From: an uncultured Flavobacteriales bacterium
Lineage (GTDB): Bacteria; Bacteroidota; Bacteroidia; Flavobacteriales_D; Crocinitomicaceae
Length of the DNA: 64,000 bases
Assembly: GCA_937876195.1 (NCBI GenBank)
Contig: CALEIK010000015.1
Coordinates: forward strand, 71,885 to 135,884
Direction of reading: 5' to 3'
Part shown: positions 8,863-17,559 of the stretch, in pieces
How the letters are laid out: every line of letters begins with the position of its first letter
Numbering within the stretch: position 1 is the first letter of the stretch
The notes under the pieces: model-generated
Told to the model about the DNA's origin: nothing
Databases searched by the model: none
Seen by the model: only the letters and a program-made list of their open reading frames with translations
Made by a program: the position numbers and the translations under genes

Positions 8863-9689
8863 TTTCCGATGTAGGTAATTGCGTCAGCATCCAAGGTAAT
8901 CAGGCGCTGCTTGTATAAGTTTCCTACGGCTTGTTTGAACGTTTTCTTGCTCATTCCAACCGTTTCTCTTATAATTTCAGGATCACTTTTATCGGTGATC
9001 GATAATTTTTTTCGCACTTTTAAAATTTCCAACAAGCGTTCTGCCGAGCCTTCAACTTTTACGTACCCAGTTTTATCTAGTCGGACATCTAGCTTCCCGT
9101 CTTCACGGACATTGGAAACGAAACCTGTCGTCCAGTCACCTCGTTTTATAGGTCGACTTATATCATTGTGAAAAATCATTCCTGAGTAGCGATCGTTCAC
9201 CACGACTTTTATTCCTAAATCGGTTGTTTCACAAATCAACAAACTTACTTCTTCGTCTGGATCAAACTCATGTTCACATGGTTCAAAGTAGCGGTTCACT
9301 TTTGTAGAGCCAAACACACGATCGGTGCTTTCATCCAACAATAGGCACGTTAAGTAATAACGTCCTTCTTCCAATTTTAGGTTTTGTTCCCTGAAGGGAA
9401 TCATTAATTCTTTTTTCAGTCCCCAATCCACAAATGCCCCAAAGTGATTCACTGAAGTTACTTTGAGAAATGCGAAGCCGTTCATTTTGATTTTAGGCGT
9501 TTCGGTGGTTGCTACAGCTCGATCTTCCGAATCGCGGTACACAAAGACATTGACCATGTCGTCGAGATCCATTTCATCGGTCAAATATTTGTTGGGCAAC
9601 AAGACGTCATTATCTTCTTCATCGCCGAGGTAAGCCCCAACGGATGTAAATCTGAGCAATTTAAGCTCATTCATTTCTCCAATTTTCAT
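8859..9689 (-). CDS. CvfB-family S1 RNA-binding protein
   Basis: A 276-residue protein of the CvfB/YitL family. It appears to contain three S1-like OB folds: an N-terminal one around residues 5-60, a central one with VTSVNHFGAFVDWGLKKELM, and a third with GMIFHNDISRPIKRGDW. It ends in a winged-helix segment (about 215-276, SKKTFKQAVGNLYKQRLI). Staphylococcal CvfB binds RNA and affects virulence expression; the role in Bacteroidota is unknown. It lies 3 nt downstream of the universal stress protein gene on the same strand, so the two are probably cotranscribed. Confidence 0.85.
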   Translation of the reverse strand: MKIGEMNELKLLRFTSVGAYLGDEEDNDVLLPNKYLTDEMDLDDMVNVFVYRDSEDRAVATTETPKIKMNGFAFLKVTSVNHFGAFVDWGLKKELMIPFREQNLKLEEGRYYLTCLLLDESTDRVFGSTKVNRYFEPCEHEFDPDEEVSLLICETTDLGIKVVVNDRYSGMIFHNDISRPIKRGDWTTGFVSNVREDGKLDVRLDKTGYVKVEGSAERLLEILKVRKKLSITDKSDPEIIRETVGMSKKTFKQAVGNLYKQRLITLDADAITYIGN

Positions 9690-9692
9690 GTA

Positions 9693-10499
9693 CTAGAAAT
9701 AGAGTGCCGACGCCAATTTAGAATTGATAATTAAAACAGGTAACGCGGGCTTGTTTGTAATTAAATTTTGTGCAAAGCTATCAAATTGCGGCAATAAACT
9801 CTCCGAATGATAAGAAATAGCAATTAAGCCCACATCATTTTTCTTTACAAACTGCATTATTTTTTTTCCGTAGTTGCCTCTGATTTTAACATAGTGAATG
9901 GTGGCGTCAATCGATCGCTCTTCGTACTGCTTGCTCACAATACCGACCCTGTTTTTCAAGCGAGTACTCATAATTTCGTCGCTTTGTTCTTCTGCTAGTA
10001 CATTGACTTTAGCATTAAGAATATTTGCCATATCACCAGCGATATTCACTATTTGGAGGCTTTCTTTGGTTAAATCAATAGGAACAACCACTTTCGAAAC
10101 TTCTTTTAATTCAGTGCCCTTTTGAACGATGAGAAATGGACAGTCAGCACTCATCACCAATTTCATTGCAAAACTACCGAACAAACGTTGTAATCCTCTT
10201 GTTCCATGCGTTCCCATGATAATCAACTGCGCTTTCTCTTCCTTTGCAATTTTCCCTATGTCCGTAAAGATATCACCGACTTTTACCAAAGTAGAAATGG
10301 TGACTCCAGTTGGAACTTCCAGTGATGATTTTAGCTTTTCAAATTCTTTTGTCATTGCCGCGCCCTTCGCCTTATCCGAGGTTAGATGTAACAATAGAAT
10401 TTCGGCGTGCACCCGTTTTCCTAAAAATAATGCATAGTCCAATGCTCTTTTGGTGACAGGTGTAAAATCATAAGGAACGATGTACAAATTCTTACTCAT
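9693..10499 (-). CDS. Tandem-domain universal stress protein
   Basis: A 268-residue cytoplasmic protein made of two UspA-like folds. The first (about 1-128) begins LYIVPYDFTPVTKRALDYAL and includes IIMGTHGTRGLQRLFGS, the glycine-rich nucleotide-binding loop. The second (about 135-268) begins VVVPIDLTKESLQIV but lacks an intact loop, ending instead with IAISYHSESLLPQFDSFAQN. So only the N-terminal half is likely to bind ATP. Usp proteins accumulate under starvation and stress. A -7 box at 10559-10566 would drive it with the CvfB-like gene. Confidence 0.9.
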   Translation of the reverse strand: MSKNLYIVPYDFTPVTKRALDYALFLGKRVHAEILLLHLTSDKAKGAAMTKEFEKLKSSLEVPTGVTISTLVKVGDIFTDIGKIAKEEKAQLIIMGTHGTRGLQRLFGSFAMKLVMSADCPFLIVQKGTELKEVSKVVVPIDLTKESLQIVNIAGDMANILNAKVNVLAEEQSDEIMSTRLKNRVGIVSKQYEERSIDATIHYVKIRGNYGKKIMQFVKKNDVGLIAISYHSESLLPQFDSFAQNLITNKPALPVLIINSKLASALYF

Positions 10500-10558
10500 G
10501 GTGTGTGCTGGTTAAAACATTCAGTATTTACTAAAAGGGTTTACTCGTCGGGAAAGTA

Positions 10559-10566
10559 CAAAATTA
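10559..10566 (-). promoter_or_regulatory. -7 box TAATTTTG for the Usp-CvfB operon
   Basis: Exact TAnnTTTG on the minus strand, 59 nt before the Usp ATG. It predicts a leader of about 53 nt. Confidence 0.5.
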
Positions 10567-10611
10567 TATTTAATTAATCTAAATTAAGTAATACAGATTT
10601 TTTTGAACCTT

Positions 10612-11715
10612 TTAATCCCTTTTTTTGTTCTTCTTTTTGCGTTTATCTTTTTTTACCACTTCATCGTAAAAAGAAATTTGCGATGGGTCGCGCTTGTCCT
10701 TTTTATCCACTTTGGTTTCTTTATCTTCTTCTTTCTTATCAATTTCAGATTCTGGAGTTACTGCGACATGCTCGATACTACCGTTCGGATTATTAGGGTC
10801 TTCTGGATTAATCCATTTCACCTTAACTTCCTTAGGTTCTACTTTTCCTGTTTTTTCATTTGTCACATAGATGATCTGCTTTTTAGGATCTGCTTCGTTG
10901 TTGGTTCCGATGACATCTTCGTGTAAAATCCACTTTCCAGATTCTAATTCAAACGCGTCATAAGACATGTCTGGTACATAATAAGAGCGGTAGTTTTTTA
11001 AGTTGGGCGACTCAGGGGAAAGGTGATCGAAAATAATACGATTCCTGCTTTGTTCGTAATTCAGTGCCATCGACGTTTTTTTGGAATGTTCAAAGAACAC
11101 TCTCTTTTGCGTGGATTTACCTACTTTAAAGATTGGACTCCCTAACTTCACGGTGCTTCCTGTAAAATAGATGGCGTCTATTAATTTCACTTGGCTTGAA
11201 GGTCCGTAATGGTCCCAACCTAAAACGGTATAAATCATTTTACTTCCCTTTTTAACAGGGATAATCTTATAATAAAGCGCGCCGTACCATTCATCGGATG
11301 CCAAAATCTCTGTCGGTTGTGTGGGCATTCCAAACGAGTTGTCCTTTAATTCTGTGACGTATTGTTCTTTCTTCCTCTTGTCGAAATGAACGACAAAACA
11401 GGTGTATTTTTGTGTTAAATCATCTTGTTCAATGTTGTAATTGACAATCCGCATTTGTTTGTCAGGACTATCAATAAATCCAACTGTCGTCAAGGTTGAA
11501 AACGGATAGGTGAGAGCACCTTCTTTTTCCAGTGCCGCCGCTAGCGTTTCTTTGAAGATGAGATTTTTAGCTTCTTTCTCTTGGTTGTTCTCTGCAGATC
11601 TAAGTGCTTCTAAAAGAGGCAAGAGCTTTTCTTCTTCCTGCGCCAAAGACGTACTTTGTGCAAAAAGCTGAGCCGTTCCGATAAAAACAAGAAAGAAGAC
11701 CAATAATTTTTTCAT
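10612..11715 (-). CDS. Secreted hypothetical protein with basic C-terminal tail
   Basis: A 367-residue protein with a signal peptide (MKKLLVFFLVFIGTAQLFAQ); the start at 11715 is chosen because upstream in-frame codons precede this signal. The mature part begins with a Glu-rich helical segment, then a mainly beta-strand region (about 60-300) including EWYGALYYKIIPVKKGSK and VLGWDHYGPSSQ. It ends in an acidic-then-basic low-complexity tail (KKDKRKKKNKKRD). I do not recognise a named domain; proteins of this look are widespread and uncharacterised in Flavobacteriales. It lies 57 nt downstream of the DinB-like gene. Confidence 0.8.
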   Translation of the reverse strand: MKKLLVFFLVFIGTAQLFAQSTSLAQEEEKLLPLLEALRSAENNQEKEAKNLIFKETLAAALEKEGALTYPFSTLTTVGFIDSPDKQMRIVNYNIEQDDLTQKYTCFVVHFDKRKKEQYVTELKDNSFGMPTQPTEILASDEWYGALYYKIIPVKKGSKMIYTVLGWDHYGPSSQVKLIDAIYFTGSTVKLGSPIFKVGKSTQKRVFFEHSKKTSMALNYEQSRNRIIFDHLSPESPNLKNYRSYYVPDMSYDAFELESGKWILHEDVIGTNNEADPKKQIIYVTNEKTGKVEPKEVKVKWINPEDPNNPNGSIEHVAVTPESEIDKKEEDKETKVDKKDKRDPSQISFYDEVVKKDKRKKKNKKRD

Positions 11716-11772
11716 ACAGTTAAAATAACGAATAAAAGCGGAATTTGTTACTTGCATCAAAAACTTTACCAA

Positions 11773-12219
11773 TTACCCGTGGTAGGAGATAAAGTTAAAC
11801 GAAGGAACCGGTAAATTCAACGTTCTCAGTTCATGTGAAATTTGCGCGCGGTGATAAGTACTGTGATTTAAGATGTGATAAAGAATGTCGATGGTTTCCT
11901 TTTCCATCGGAACACCTTCTTCATTGTGATAATTTACTTTTTGCAAGGTATCAATTTGTTCGATAAAATCAATGGTCTGCAAATAATTTTCCTGTGCCAG
12001 TTTAAGCCAGTAATCGCTCGGTAATAGATCCCAAGTAAACGATTCTTGCCGCTTTTCTTGCATTCGAAAGATCCAAATGTGATGCACATTGATAATGTGT
12101 GACATTGATTTCTGGATGTAAGGGGAGATGTGATCTTCATGCGTCAATAAGTGTTCAATCCACTTTTGATTGGACAGAAAATCGTATTCAAATTTATCCT
12201 TGAAAAATTCTTTGATCAC
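11773..12219 (-). CDS. DinB-family putative metal-dependent protein
   Basis: A 148-residue four-helix-bundle protein of the DinB/YfiT type. The expected metal-binding histidines are present: one in SHIINVHHIWIFRMQ and two in the C-terminal helix ILNHSTYHRAQI (HxxxH). Several relatives are thiol-dependent transferases or hydrolases; the substrate here is unknown. Translation probably starts at GTG 12219, immediately after the rpe stop codon (TAG then GTG), so the gene is coupled to rpe. Confidence 0.85.
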   Translation of the reverse strand: MIKEFFKDKFEYDFLSNQKWIEHLLTHEDHISPYIQKSMSHIINVHHIWIFRMQEKRQESFTWDLLPSDYWLKLAQENYLQTIDFIEQIDTLQKVNYHNEEGVPMEKETIDILYHILNHSTYHRAQISHELRTLNLPVPSFNFISYHG

Positions 12220-12870
12220 CTACAGTGCCTTTAAATCTTCAATAGTTTGAGTAGGGTTGTTTGAATTGAATACAAAACTCCCTGCAACAAGCGCATCAGC
12301 GCCAGCTTCAACCAATCGCGCACCCGTTTCAAGGTTCACACCTCCGTCCACTTCAATAATCACGTTCGCATTCGCTCGTTGAATCAGTGCCTTCAACTTT
12401 CGCACTTTATCAACAGCGCCGTCAATGAATTTTTGTCCCCCAAAACCAGGATTTACAGACATGATTAGCACCAAATCAAGGTCTTTGATGACATCTTCGA
12501 GGACATCAACATTTGTATGTGGATTCATCGCTACTCCTGCTTTCATTCCGTGCGACTTAATCAATTGAATGGTGCGGTGCAAGTGAGTACAGGCTTCATA
12601 ATGTACTGTTAAAATATCCGTTCCAACCTTTGCAAATTCCTCTACGAATTGATCTGGATTCACAATCATAATATGTACATCCAGTGGCTTTGTTGCATGT
12701 TGCTTAATCGCCTTGATGACAGGAAAACCGAATGAAATATTGGGAACAAAAACACCGTCCATTACATCCACATGAAACCAGTCAGCACTGGAGTTATTGA
12801 TCATTTCTACATCACGTTGAACATTGGCGAAATCGCATGATAAAACCGAGGGGGAAATGATAACTGACAT
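12220..12870 (-). CDS. rpe: Ribulose-phosphate 3-epimerase
   Basis: A 216-residue TIM-barrel enzyme interconverting ribulose 5-phosphate and xylulose 5-phosphate in the pentose phosphate pathway. Signatures are all present: ISPSVLSCDFANV at the N-terminus, FHVDVMDGVFVPNISFG with metal-binding His and Asp, LIMSVNPGFGGQKFI, and IEVDGGVN with the catalytic Asp. Length is normal. A consensus -7 box at 12891-12898 lies in the short gap after the L,D-transpeptidase gene, so rpe has its own promoter and is probably cotranscribed with the DinB-like gene. Confidence 0.97.
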   Translation of the reverse strand: MSVIISPSVLSCDFANVQRDVEMINNSSADWFHVDVMDGVFVPNISFGFPVIKAIKQHATKPLDVHIMIVNPDQFVEEFAKVGTDILTVHYEACTHLHRTIQLIKSHGMKAGVAMNPHTNVDVLEDVIKDLDLVLIMSVNPGFGGQKFIDGAVDKVRKLKALIQRANANVIIEVDGGVNLETGARLVEAGADALVAGSFVFNSNNPTQTIEDLKAL

Positions 12871-12890
12871 AATTACAAATGTGTTTTTTA

Positions 12891-12898
12891 CAAATTTA
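12891..12898 (-). promoter_or_regulatory. -7 box TAAATTTG for rpe
   Basis: Exact TAnnTTTG on the minus strand, 20 nt before the rpe ATG, within the 42-nt gap to the upstream gene. Confidence 0.55.
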
Positions 12899-12912
12899 AT
12901 TTTATTCTAAAG

Positions 12913-14490
12913 TTATTGATGCAAAATTTTAATGTATTCCTCATCGCGGCCATAGATATCAATAAACATTGTCATGGTGGTGTCTGATCGCGTCACTGTT
13001 TGGTATTCTACGAAAATAGGTATCGGATCGAGTAATCGAATTTCATAATTTTCGCCTCGCCCAAGCAGGGTGTCCAGAGAATCGGGAACTATTTCGTTGA
13101 ATTTATTGTTGTATTCGTCTCGTTCCAAAATAATTTTTGCCAAATCCACTGGGTTCTGCGTACGCATGCAACCGTGAGAGTATGCACGAACATCGACTCC
13201 AAAAAGCGATTTAGCAGGAGTGTCATGAAAATAAACGCTGTGTTCATTGAAGAAATCAAACTTTATGATGCCCAAACTGTTTTTTGGTCCAGGCAATTGG
13301 CGCACTTTGTACGGAAAGCTATTTTGGCGAATACTACGCCAATTCACTGTATGCGGGTCGATTAGTTCATCTTTTCTGAAAATTTCATAATCGTGTTTCT
13401 CCAAGTATCCTACATTGCGCTGCACAGCAGGTAAAATCTCCTTACTGGCTATAGAGTAGGGAACGTTCCAATAAGGATAAACGACAATTTTACGCAATTT
13501 CGAATTCAACTCGGGCGTTTGATTTTCCATAGATCCCACAACAAGATTGTGCTCACTTTTTAAACTGTCGTTGATGTACAATCGCAATTTGTATTCAGGG
13601 ATATTGATTCGAATGTACTTACTTGGGCGAGGTGTTTGAGAACGAATTTTATCCATCGAGACTAAAACACGCTCCATCTTGTGATAGGTACTTTCATTGA
13701 GCGCCATGGAAGTGTACTTTCCGATCACAGCGTCCGGCTTTAGCATATTGTCCTGCTGAAATTGCGCCAAACTCTCGGCTAATTCGGTACTGTCCTTGGT
13801 GCTCTTTTTCAAGTATCCTTTTGAGAGCAATGCTTTTGTCGTTTTTTCAATTGCACCAAGCGAATCGTACTTAATGGATTTGATGTTGAAGGTTGTTGTA
13901 TCAAGTTCATGCGTATCCACAAAGGCAATTAATCCTTTCCCAAGCGCCTGATACGTTGAGTCATTTGGTCCAAATTTCAAAAATTGTGTCCGCAACTCAA
14001 TCGAACTGTCAAATTGAATATTTTGATCAATAGCCTCAACAGGGCAGAGGGTCTTCGGTCGAGCCACCTTATTTTCGTAATCGATAATTCCATGTTTTAA
14101 ATCGGCAACCACGCGACTTAGTCCCAGAGTAATGTAGATTTCGTCTTGAATGTAATTCTTCGTATTTACGTGGAAAAGACGATTTTTAGGAATGCTTATT
14201 TCATGACTTTTGGAAAGTACTTTTTTTAAGCGCACACCTTCCGTCGTTAAGATCGAATCATTGATCCAACGCGGTTCATATTTTCGAGCGGAATAGTAGG
14301 ATTGCAAATAGCTGACAAGTGAATCCGGTAAATTTAACTGTTCAAAATATGCGTTGGAAATGGCGAGTTTCATTTTTTCAGTAACCGCAATGTCTTGATT
14401 TTCAAACGGCGGCAGTTCTACATTTTCGGGGCTGTCCCCGCAAGATGAAAAAATAACAAGGAGAATAAAACTAATTAATAGTGGCTTCAT
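12913..14490 (-). CDS. YcbB/LdtD-type L,D-transpeptidase lipoprotein
   Basis: A 525-residue murein cross-linking enzyme. The N-terminus MKPLLISFILLVIFSSCGDS is a lipoprotein signal with Cys17 as the lipidation site. A helical scaffold follows, then a peptidoglycan-binding-like stretch around residue 245 (LAQFQQDNMLKPDAVIGKY). The YkuD catalytic domain (about 297-465) has HDTPAKSLFG and the nucleophile motif YSHGCMRTQNP. These residues match active LdtD-like enzymes, which make 3-3 cross-links. The size and domain order fit the large YcbB class rather than short Ldts. Confidence 0.92.
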   Translation of the reverse strand: MKPLLISFILLVIFSSCGDSPENVELPPFENQDIAVTEKMKLAISNAYFEQLNLPDSLVSYLQSYYSARKYEPRWINDSILTTEGVRLKKVLSKSHEISIPKNRLFHVNTKNYIQDEIYITLGLSRVVADLKHGIIDYENKVARPKTLCPVEAIDQNIQFDSSIELRTQFLKFGPNDSTYQALGKGLIAFVDTHELDTTTFNIKSIKYDSLGAIEKTTKALLSKGYLKKSTKDSTELAESLAQFQQDNMLKPDAVIGKYTSMALNESTYHKMERVLVSMDKIRSQTPRPSKYIRINIPEYKLRLYINDSLKSEHNLVVGSMENQTPELNSKLRKIVVYPYWNVPYSIASKEILPAVQRNVGYLEKHDYEIFRKDELIDPHTVNWRSIRQNSFPYKVRQLPGPKNSLGIIKFDFFNEHSVYFHDTPAKSLFGVDVRAYSHGCMRTQNPVDLAKIILERDEYNNKFNEIVPDSLDTLLGRGENYEIRLLDPIPIFVEYQTVTRSDTTMTMFIDIYGRDEEYIKILHQ

Positions 14491-14563
14491 AGGTTAAGTT
14501 TCTCGAAATCCTTACATTCGTGTCTTTAGCAAACGAAGATACAATATTTTAGACTATTTCATA

Positions 14564-15211
14564 ATGATAAATGTCCTTACCATCATTCTTGTCATCACCG
14601 TTGGAATTTCATTGATGGCTTTTAACAATCGTGCAATGATGGACAAAATGTTATACATTCCATACGATTGTAAGCACAATAGAAATTACGGACGAATTTT
14701 CACACATATCTTGATTCACGCGGATTGGGGACATTTACTTTTCAATATGATTTCTCTTTATTTTTTAGGGAATAGTTTTTTGACGCAACCAGCGTACCCG
14801 CATTTAGGAATTGATGGAGGATTGATTGCTACGTATGGTGATTTTATGGGACAGTTGCACTTTGCCTCTTTGTATGTTTTAGGGGCGCTGTTTGCAACAG
14901 GGATACCGTATGCGCGGAATCAAGACAATCCCAGTTATAGATCATTAGGAGCCTCTGGAGCTGTTTCTGCAATTATTTTTGCAGCAATTCTTTGGAATCC
15001 GAGCATGCAGATTCAAATAATTTTTATACCTTTTCCAATTCCAGCCTATATTTTCGGTCCGCTCTATTTGTTGTATGAGTTTTATGCTGACAAGCGAGGA
15101 GGGACTGGAATCGCTCATGATGCTCACATTGGAGGTGCCATTTTTGGCATTATTTACGTGTTGATAATTAACATTGATAAAGGAAAACAATTTATAGAAA
15201 CCATTTTTTAA
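14564..15211 (+). CDS. Rhomboid family intramembrane serine protease
   Basis: A 215-residue integral membrane protease with about six helices. Motifs are clear: ILIHADWGHLLFNMISLYF (HxxxN), the catalytic serine in SLGASGAVSA, and the partner histidine in DAHIGGAIFG. A loop of about 25 residues between helices 2 and 3 is longer than in GlpG. The substrate is unknown. It begins a short rightward cluster, with the class IV aminotransferase gene 15 nt downstream. Confidence 0.93.
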   Translation: MINVLTIILVITVGISLMAFNNRAMMDKMLYIPYDCKHNRNYGRIFTHILIHADWGHLLFNMISLYFLGNSFLTQPAYPHLGIDGGLIATYGDFMGQLHFASLYVLGALFATGIPYARNQDNPSYRSLGASGAVSAIIFAAILWNPSMQIQIIFIPFPIPAYIFGPLYLLYEFYADKRGGTGIAHDAHIGGAIFGIIYVLIINIDKGKQFIETIF

Positions 15212-15226
15212 ATCCTACGCTTACTT

Positions 15227-16072
15227 ATGCTATATGTGAACAACAATGGAGATATTTTAGAAAACGGTACCTATACCATCAAAACAGGAAATCGGGGCTA
15301 TTTGTATGGTGACGGCGTTTTTGAAAGTATTCGGATATTGAATGGTCAACCAATCAACTTGGTGAATCACATCACACGTATGCTGGAGGGTGCGGTAAAA
15401 TTAAAAATGCGTCCACCGAGCTTTTTTACCCTTGAATTTTTTGAGGAGCGAATCATCGAATTGTGTTCGAAATCTGGAATTACCGAAGGAGGAAGATGTC
15501 GTATTTCCTTGGATCGATCGAGTGGAGGAACCTTTTACCCTGACTCCAATGAAGTTGAGTTCTACCTTGAAGTATATCCGACCGACATCAATAAATTTGA
15601 ATTAAATCAACGCGGTGTTGAAGTCGACATATTCATGGAGCTGAAGAAAGATAAGACCAGTTTGTCCAATTTTAAAACGAAAAATGGCTTGATTTATATT
15701 CTTGCGGCAATTGCCGCGAAAGAAAAAGGATTGGATGATTATCTCATCACCAACTATTCTGGAGGAATTCTTGAGTGTACTGCTTCCAACTTATTTGTTG
15801 TCAGCAATGGTGTGTTGTACACGCCGGGACTGGAAGAAGGTTGCTTGGCCGGCACAATGCGCATGCAGGTGATCAATCTTGCAATTTCCAACGGGATAAA
15901 AGTTTACGAATGCAATATTCTACCTCAAAATTTATTGGTGGCGGATGAGATTTTCTTAACCAATGCCATCACTGGTATTACGTGGGTAAGTGGTTATCGT
16001 ACAAAGCGTTATTTCAATAATACAGCACGTCGAATGGTTGATTTACTCAATCAATATTGGAAAATGCATTAA
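15227..16072 (+). CDS. Class IV PLP-dependent aminotransferase/lyase
   Basis: A 281-residue fold-type IV PLP enzyme. It shows GYLYGDGVFESIRI near the N-terminus, the Schiff-base lysine in SNFKTKNGLIYI and the phosphate-binding region YSGGILECTASNLFVV. The family includes branched-chain aminotransferase, D-amino acid transaminase and 4-amino-4-deoxychorismate lyase (PabC). Short length and the DDYLITNYSGGILE context lean toward PabC-like, but the substrate cannot be fixed by eye. It sits between the rhomboid gene and ywbE, with 2 nt to the latter, so all three are probably one operon. Confidence 0.88.
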   Translation: MLYVNNNGDILENGTYTIKTGNRGYLYGDGVFESIRILNGQPINLVNHITRMLEGAVKLKMRPPSFFTLEFFEERIIELCSKSGITEGGRCRISLDRSSGGTFYPDSNEVEFYLEVYPTDINKFELNQRGVEVDIFMELKKDKTSLSNFKTKNGLIYILAAIAAKEKGLDDYLITNYSGGILECTASNLFVVSNGVLYTPGLEEGCLAGTMRMQVINLAISNGIKVYECNILPQNLLVADEIFLTNAITGITWVSGYRTKRYFNNTARRMVDLLNQYWKMH

Positions 16073-16074
16073 TT

Positions 16075-16269
16075 ATGGATGGAACGTATCGAAAGAACAT
16101 AGAAATTGGTGCATACGTCGCAATTGTGCTCAAACAAGATCAGCGAACAGGCAAACTGACTGAAGGAAACGTGAAGGACATTCTAACGAGTTCTAGCCAC
16201 CACCCACATGGCATTAAAGTGCGTTTGGAAGATGGACAGGTAGGTAGGGTAAAGCAGTTGTTAGAGTGA
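16075..16269 (+). CDS. ywbE: YwbE family small protein
   Basis: A 64-residue protein of the YwbE/DUF2196 family, almost its full canonical length, with the hallmark region QRTGKLTEGNVKDILTSSS followed by HPHGIKVRLEDGQVGRV. The fold is a small SH3-like beta barrel of unknown function. The ATG at 16075 is chosen because an upstream in-frame TTG (16057) lies within the preceding gene. It is 2 nt downstream of the aminotransferase stop. Confidence 0.9.
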   Translation: MDGTYRKNIEIGAYVAIVLKQDQRTGKLTEGNVKDILTSSSHHPHGIKVRLEDGQVGRVKQLLE

Positions 16270-16329
16270 AATTGATCCCTAATTTCAGATATTTTGAGAA
16301 AAGCAGGTAAGATATTTAAAACTAAGCAG

Positions 16330-16337
16330 TATCTTTG
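16330..16337 (+). promoter_or_regulatory. -7 box TATCTTTG for the cold-shock-domain gene
   Basis: Exact TAnnTTTG. The nearest downstream gene starts at 16509, so the predicted leader is about 165 nt, far longer than others in this window. Confidence 0.55.
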
Positions 16338-16343
16338 TACAAC

Positions 16344-16508
16344 GTTTTAGTGAAAAGCTCAAATTTCAAGAACTTCAACGTGTTATTGCATTTCTGGATG
16401 ATTTATTCGGTAAAAGATTCAAGAGTATCATTTTCCAATCATTTATTTAGTACCAATGACTTAAATTTGAGCATGTATGATAGGAAGTATTAACAAAGAA
16501 TAAACTGA
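16344..16508 (+). promoter_or_regulatory. Long structured 5' leader of the cold-shock-domain mRNA
   Basis: GCTCAAATTT at 16357-16366 is perfectly complementary to AAATTTGAGC at 16463-16472. The pairing would close a domain of about 96 nt inside the predicted 5' untranslated region. Long folded leaders are the classic temperature-responsive feature of cspA-type mRNAs, so a thermosensing or autoregulatory role is plausible but inferred. It occupies most of the 239-nt gap before the gene. Confidence 0.5.
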
Positions 16509-16955
16509 ATGGCAAAATCGCAAGAAACATTTAACAAAAAAGAAAAAGAAAAAAAGAGATTAAAAAAGCGACAAGATAAGTTGCTGAAAAAAGAAGAGCG
16601 TAAAGCAACTTCCGATGGTGGAGGATTGGACAATATGATGGCTTATGTGGATGAGCATGGAAACATTTCTGACACGCCGCCAGATCCAACCAAGAAAAAG
16701 AAAATCAACGCCAACAATATTGAGTTGGGTGTTCCCAAACGTGAAGAAGGCGGAGAAGATGAAGGAAACCAAGGGAAAGTTACTTTTTACAACGACTCAA
16801 AAGGTTATGGGTTTATTAAAGATGGAAGAACGCAAGATAATTTCTTTTTCCACGTAAATGGACTTATTGACGAAGTGAAAGAAAACGATAATGTAACGTA
16901 CGAACTGGAGCGCGGGCCTAAAGGAATGAACGCTGTAAAAGTGAAGAAGATTTAA
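16509..16955 (+). CDS. Cold-shock-domain protein with basic N-terminal extension
   Basis: A 148-residue RNA-binding protein. Residues 1-35 are almost all Lys/Glu/Arg (KKEKEKKRLKKRQDKLLKKE), followed by an acidic linker and a C-terminal cold-shock domain (about 88-148). RNP1 is visible in KGYGFIKDG and RNP2 in NFFFHVNGL. This extended architecture is common in Bacteroidota, unlike the 65-70-residue CspA. It is likely an RNA chaperone and lies near a DEAD-box helicase gene, another RNA-remodelling factor. Confidence 0.92.
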   Translation: MAKSQETFNKKEKEKKRLKKRQDKLLKKEERKATSDGGGLDNMMAYVDEHGNISDTPPDPTKKKKINANNIELGVPKREEGGEDEGNQGKVTFYNDSKGYGFIKDGRTQDNFFFHVNGLIDEVKENDNVTYELERGPKGMNAVKVKKI

Positions 16956-16978
16956 TCGGAAAAAGAATAGATAGTTCG

Positions 16979-17018
16979 AAAACCATCGGTTTGCCTTAGG
17001 CAGATTGATGGTTTTTTT
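16979..17018 (+). terminator. Intrinsic terminator after the cold-shock gene
   Basis: A 17-bp stem (16979-16995 with 16999-17015; three G-U pairs) has a TTA loop and ends in seven T residues (17012-17018). It is a strong rho-independent terminator 24 nt past the stop codon. Confidence 0.85.
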
Positions 17019-17043
17019 GTTTCTTGATGAATTATTAGAAGTT

Positions 17044-17478
17044 ATGATGTATAGAATTGGTTTGTTAGCGTTATCGCTCAGTTTGTTCATGTTCTCTTGT
17101 AAAAATGAGGGGTGTACAGATTCTGATGCCGAAAACTATATTCAAAAAGCAAAAACTGATGATGGCACATGCGTGTATGAAGCCAATCTGGTGTTTTGGT
17201 TTGACAACAATACAAAGACAATCATGACGAGTAGTGGAGTGACATCATTGCATTATTACTTAGACGGAACGCTCGTTGGAACATTCAGTGCGACAAATGA
17301 TTTTTCATCGGCACCTTCTTGCGACAATGAGAATGCGTTCTCAAAATCGATCGCCTACGATATCGAATCTACCAAGGTTTTGAGTTATCGCGTTGAGGAT
17401 CAAACTGGAAATGAACATTTTTCTGGAACAGTCACTGCGGTTGCTAAAACATGTGTTCCAGAACAGTTGATCTATTAA
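17044..17478 (+). CDS. Small hypothetical lipoprotein
   Basis: A 144-residue predicted lipoprotein. The lipobox is in LSLFMFSCKNEGC. The start at 17044 (ATGATG) is chosen because the in-frame stretch upstream runs through the preceding terminator. The mature N-terminus CTDSDAENY...KTDDGTCVYE is a short Cys-bounded motif often found at the start of Flavobacteriales lipoproteins. The rest is a small beta-rich domain with two or three further cysteines. Function unknown. Confidence 0.8.
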   Translation: MMYRIGLLALSLSLFMFSCKNEGCTDSDAENYIQKAKTDDGTCVYEANLVFWFDNNTKTIMTSSGVTSLHYYLDGTLVGTFSATNDFSSAPSCDNENAFSKSIAYDIESTKVLSYRVEDQTGNEHFSGTVTAVAKTCVPEQLIY

Positions 17479-17529
17479 GGCTCCAACACAAGAAAACAAG
17501 AAGCCTGATGAAGCATCCATTATATATTT

Positions 17530-17537
17530 TATCTTTG
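17530..17537 (+). promoter_or_regulatory. -7 box TATCTTTG for the DEAD-box helicase gene
   Basis: Exact TAnnTTTG, 22 nt before the ATG at 17560, giving a short predicted leader of about 16 nt. Confidence 0.6.
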
Positions 17538-17559
17538 CGCTTCATAAAATGAACCCCTC

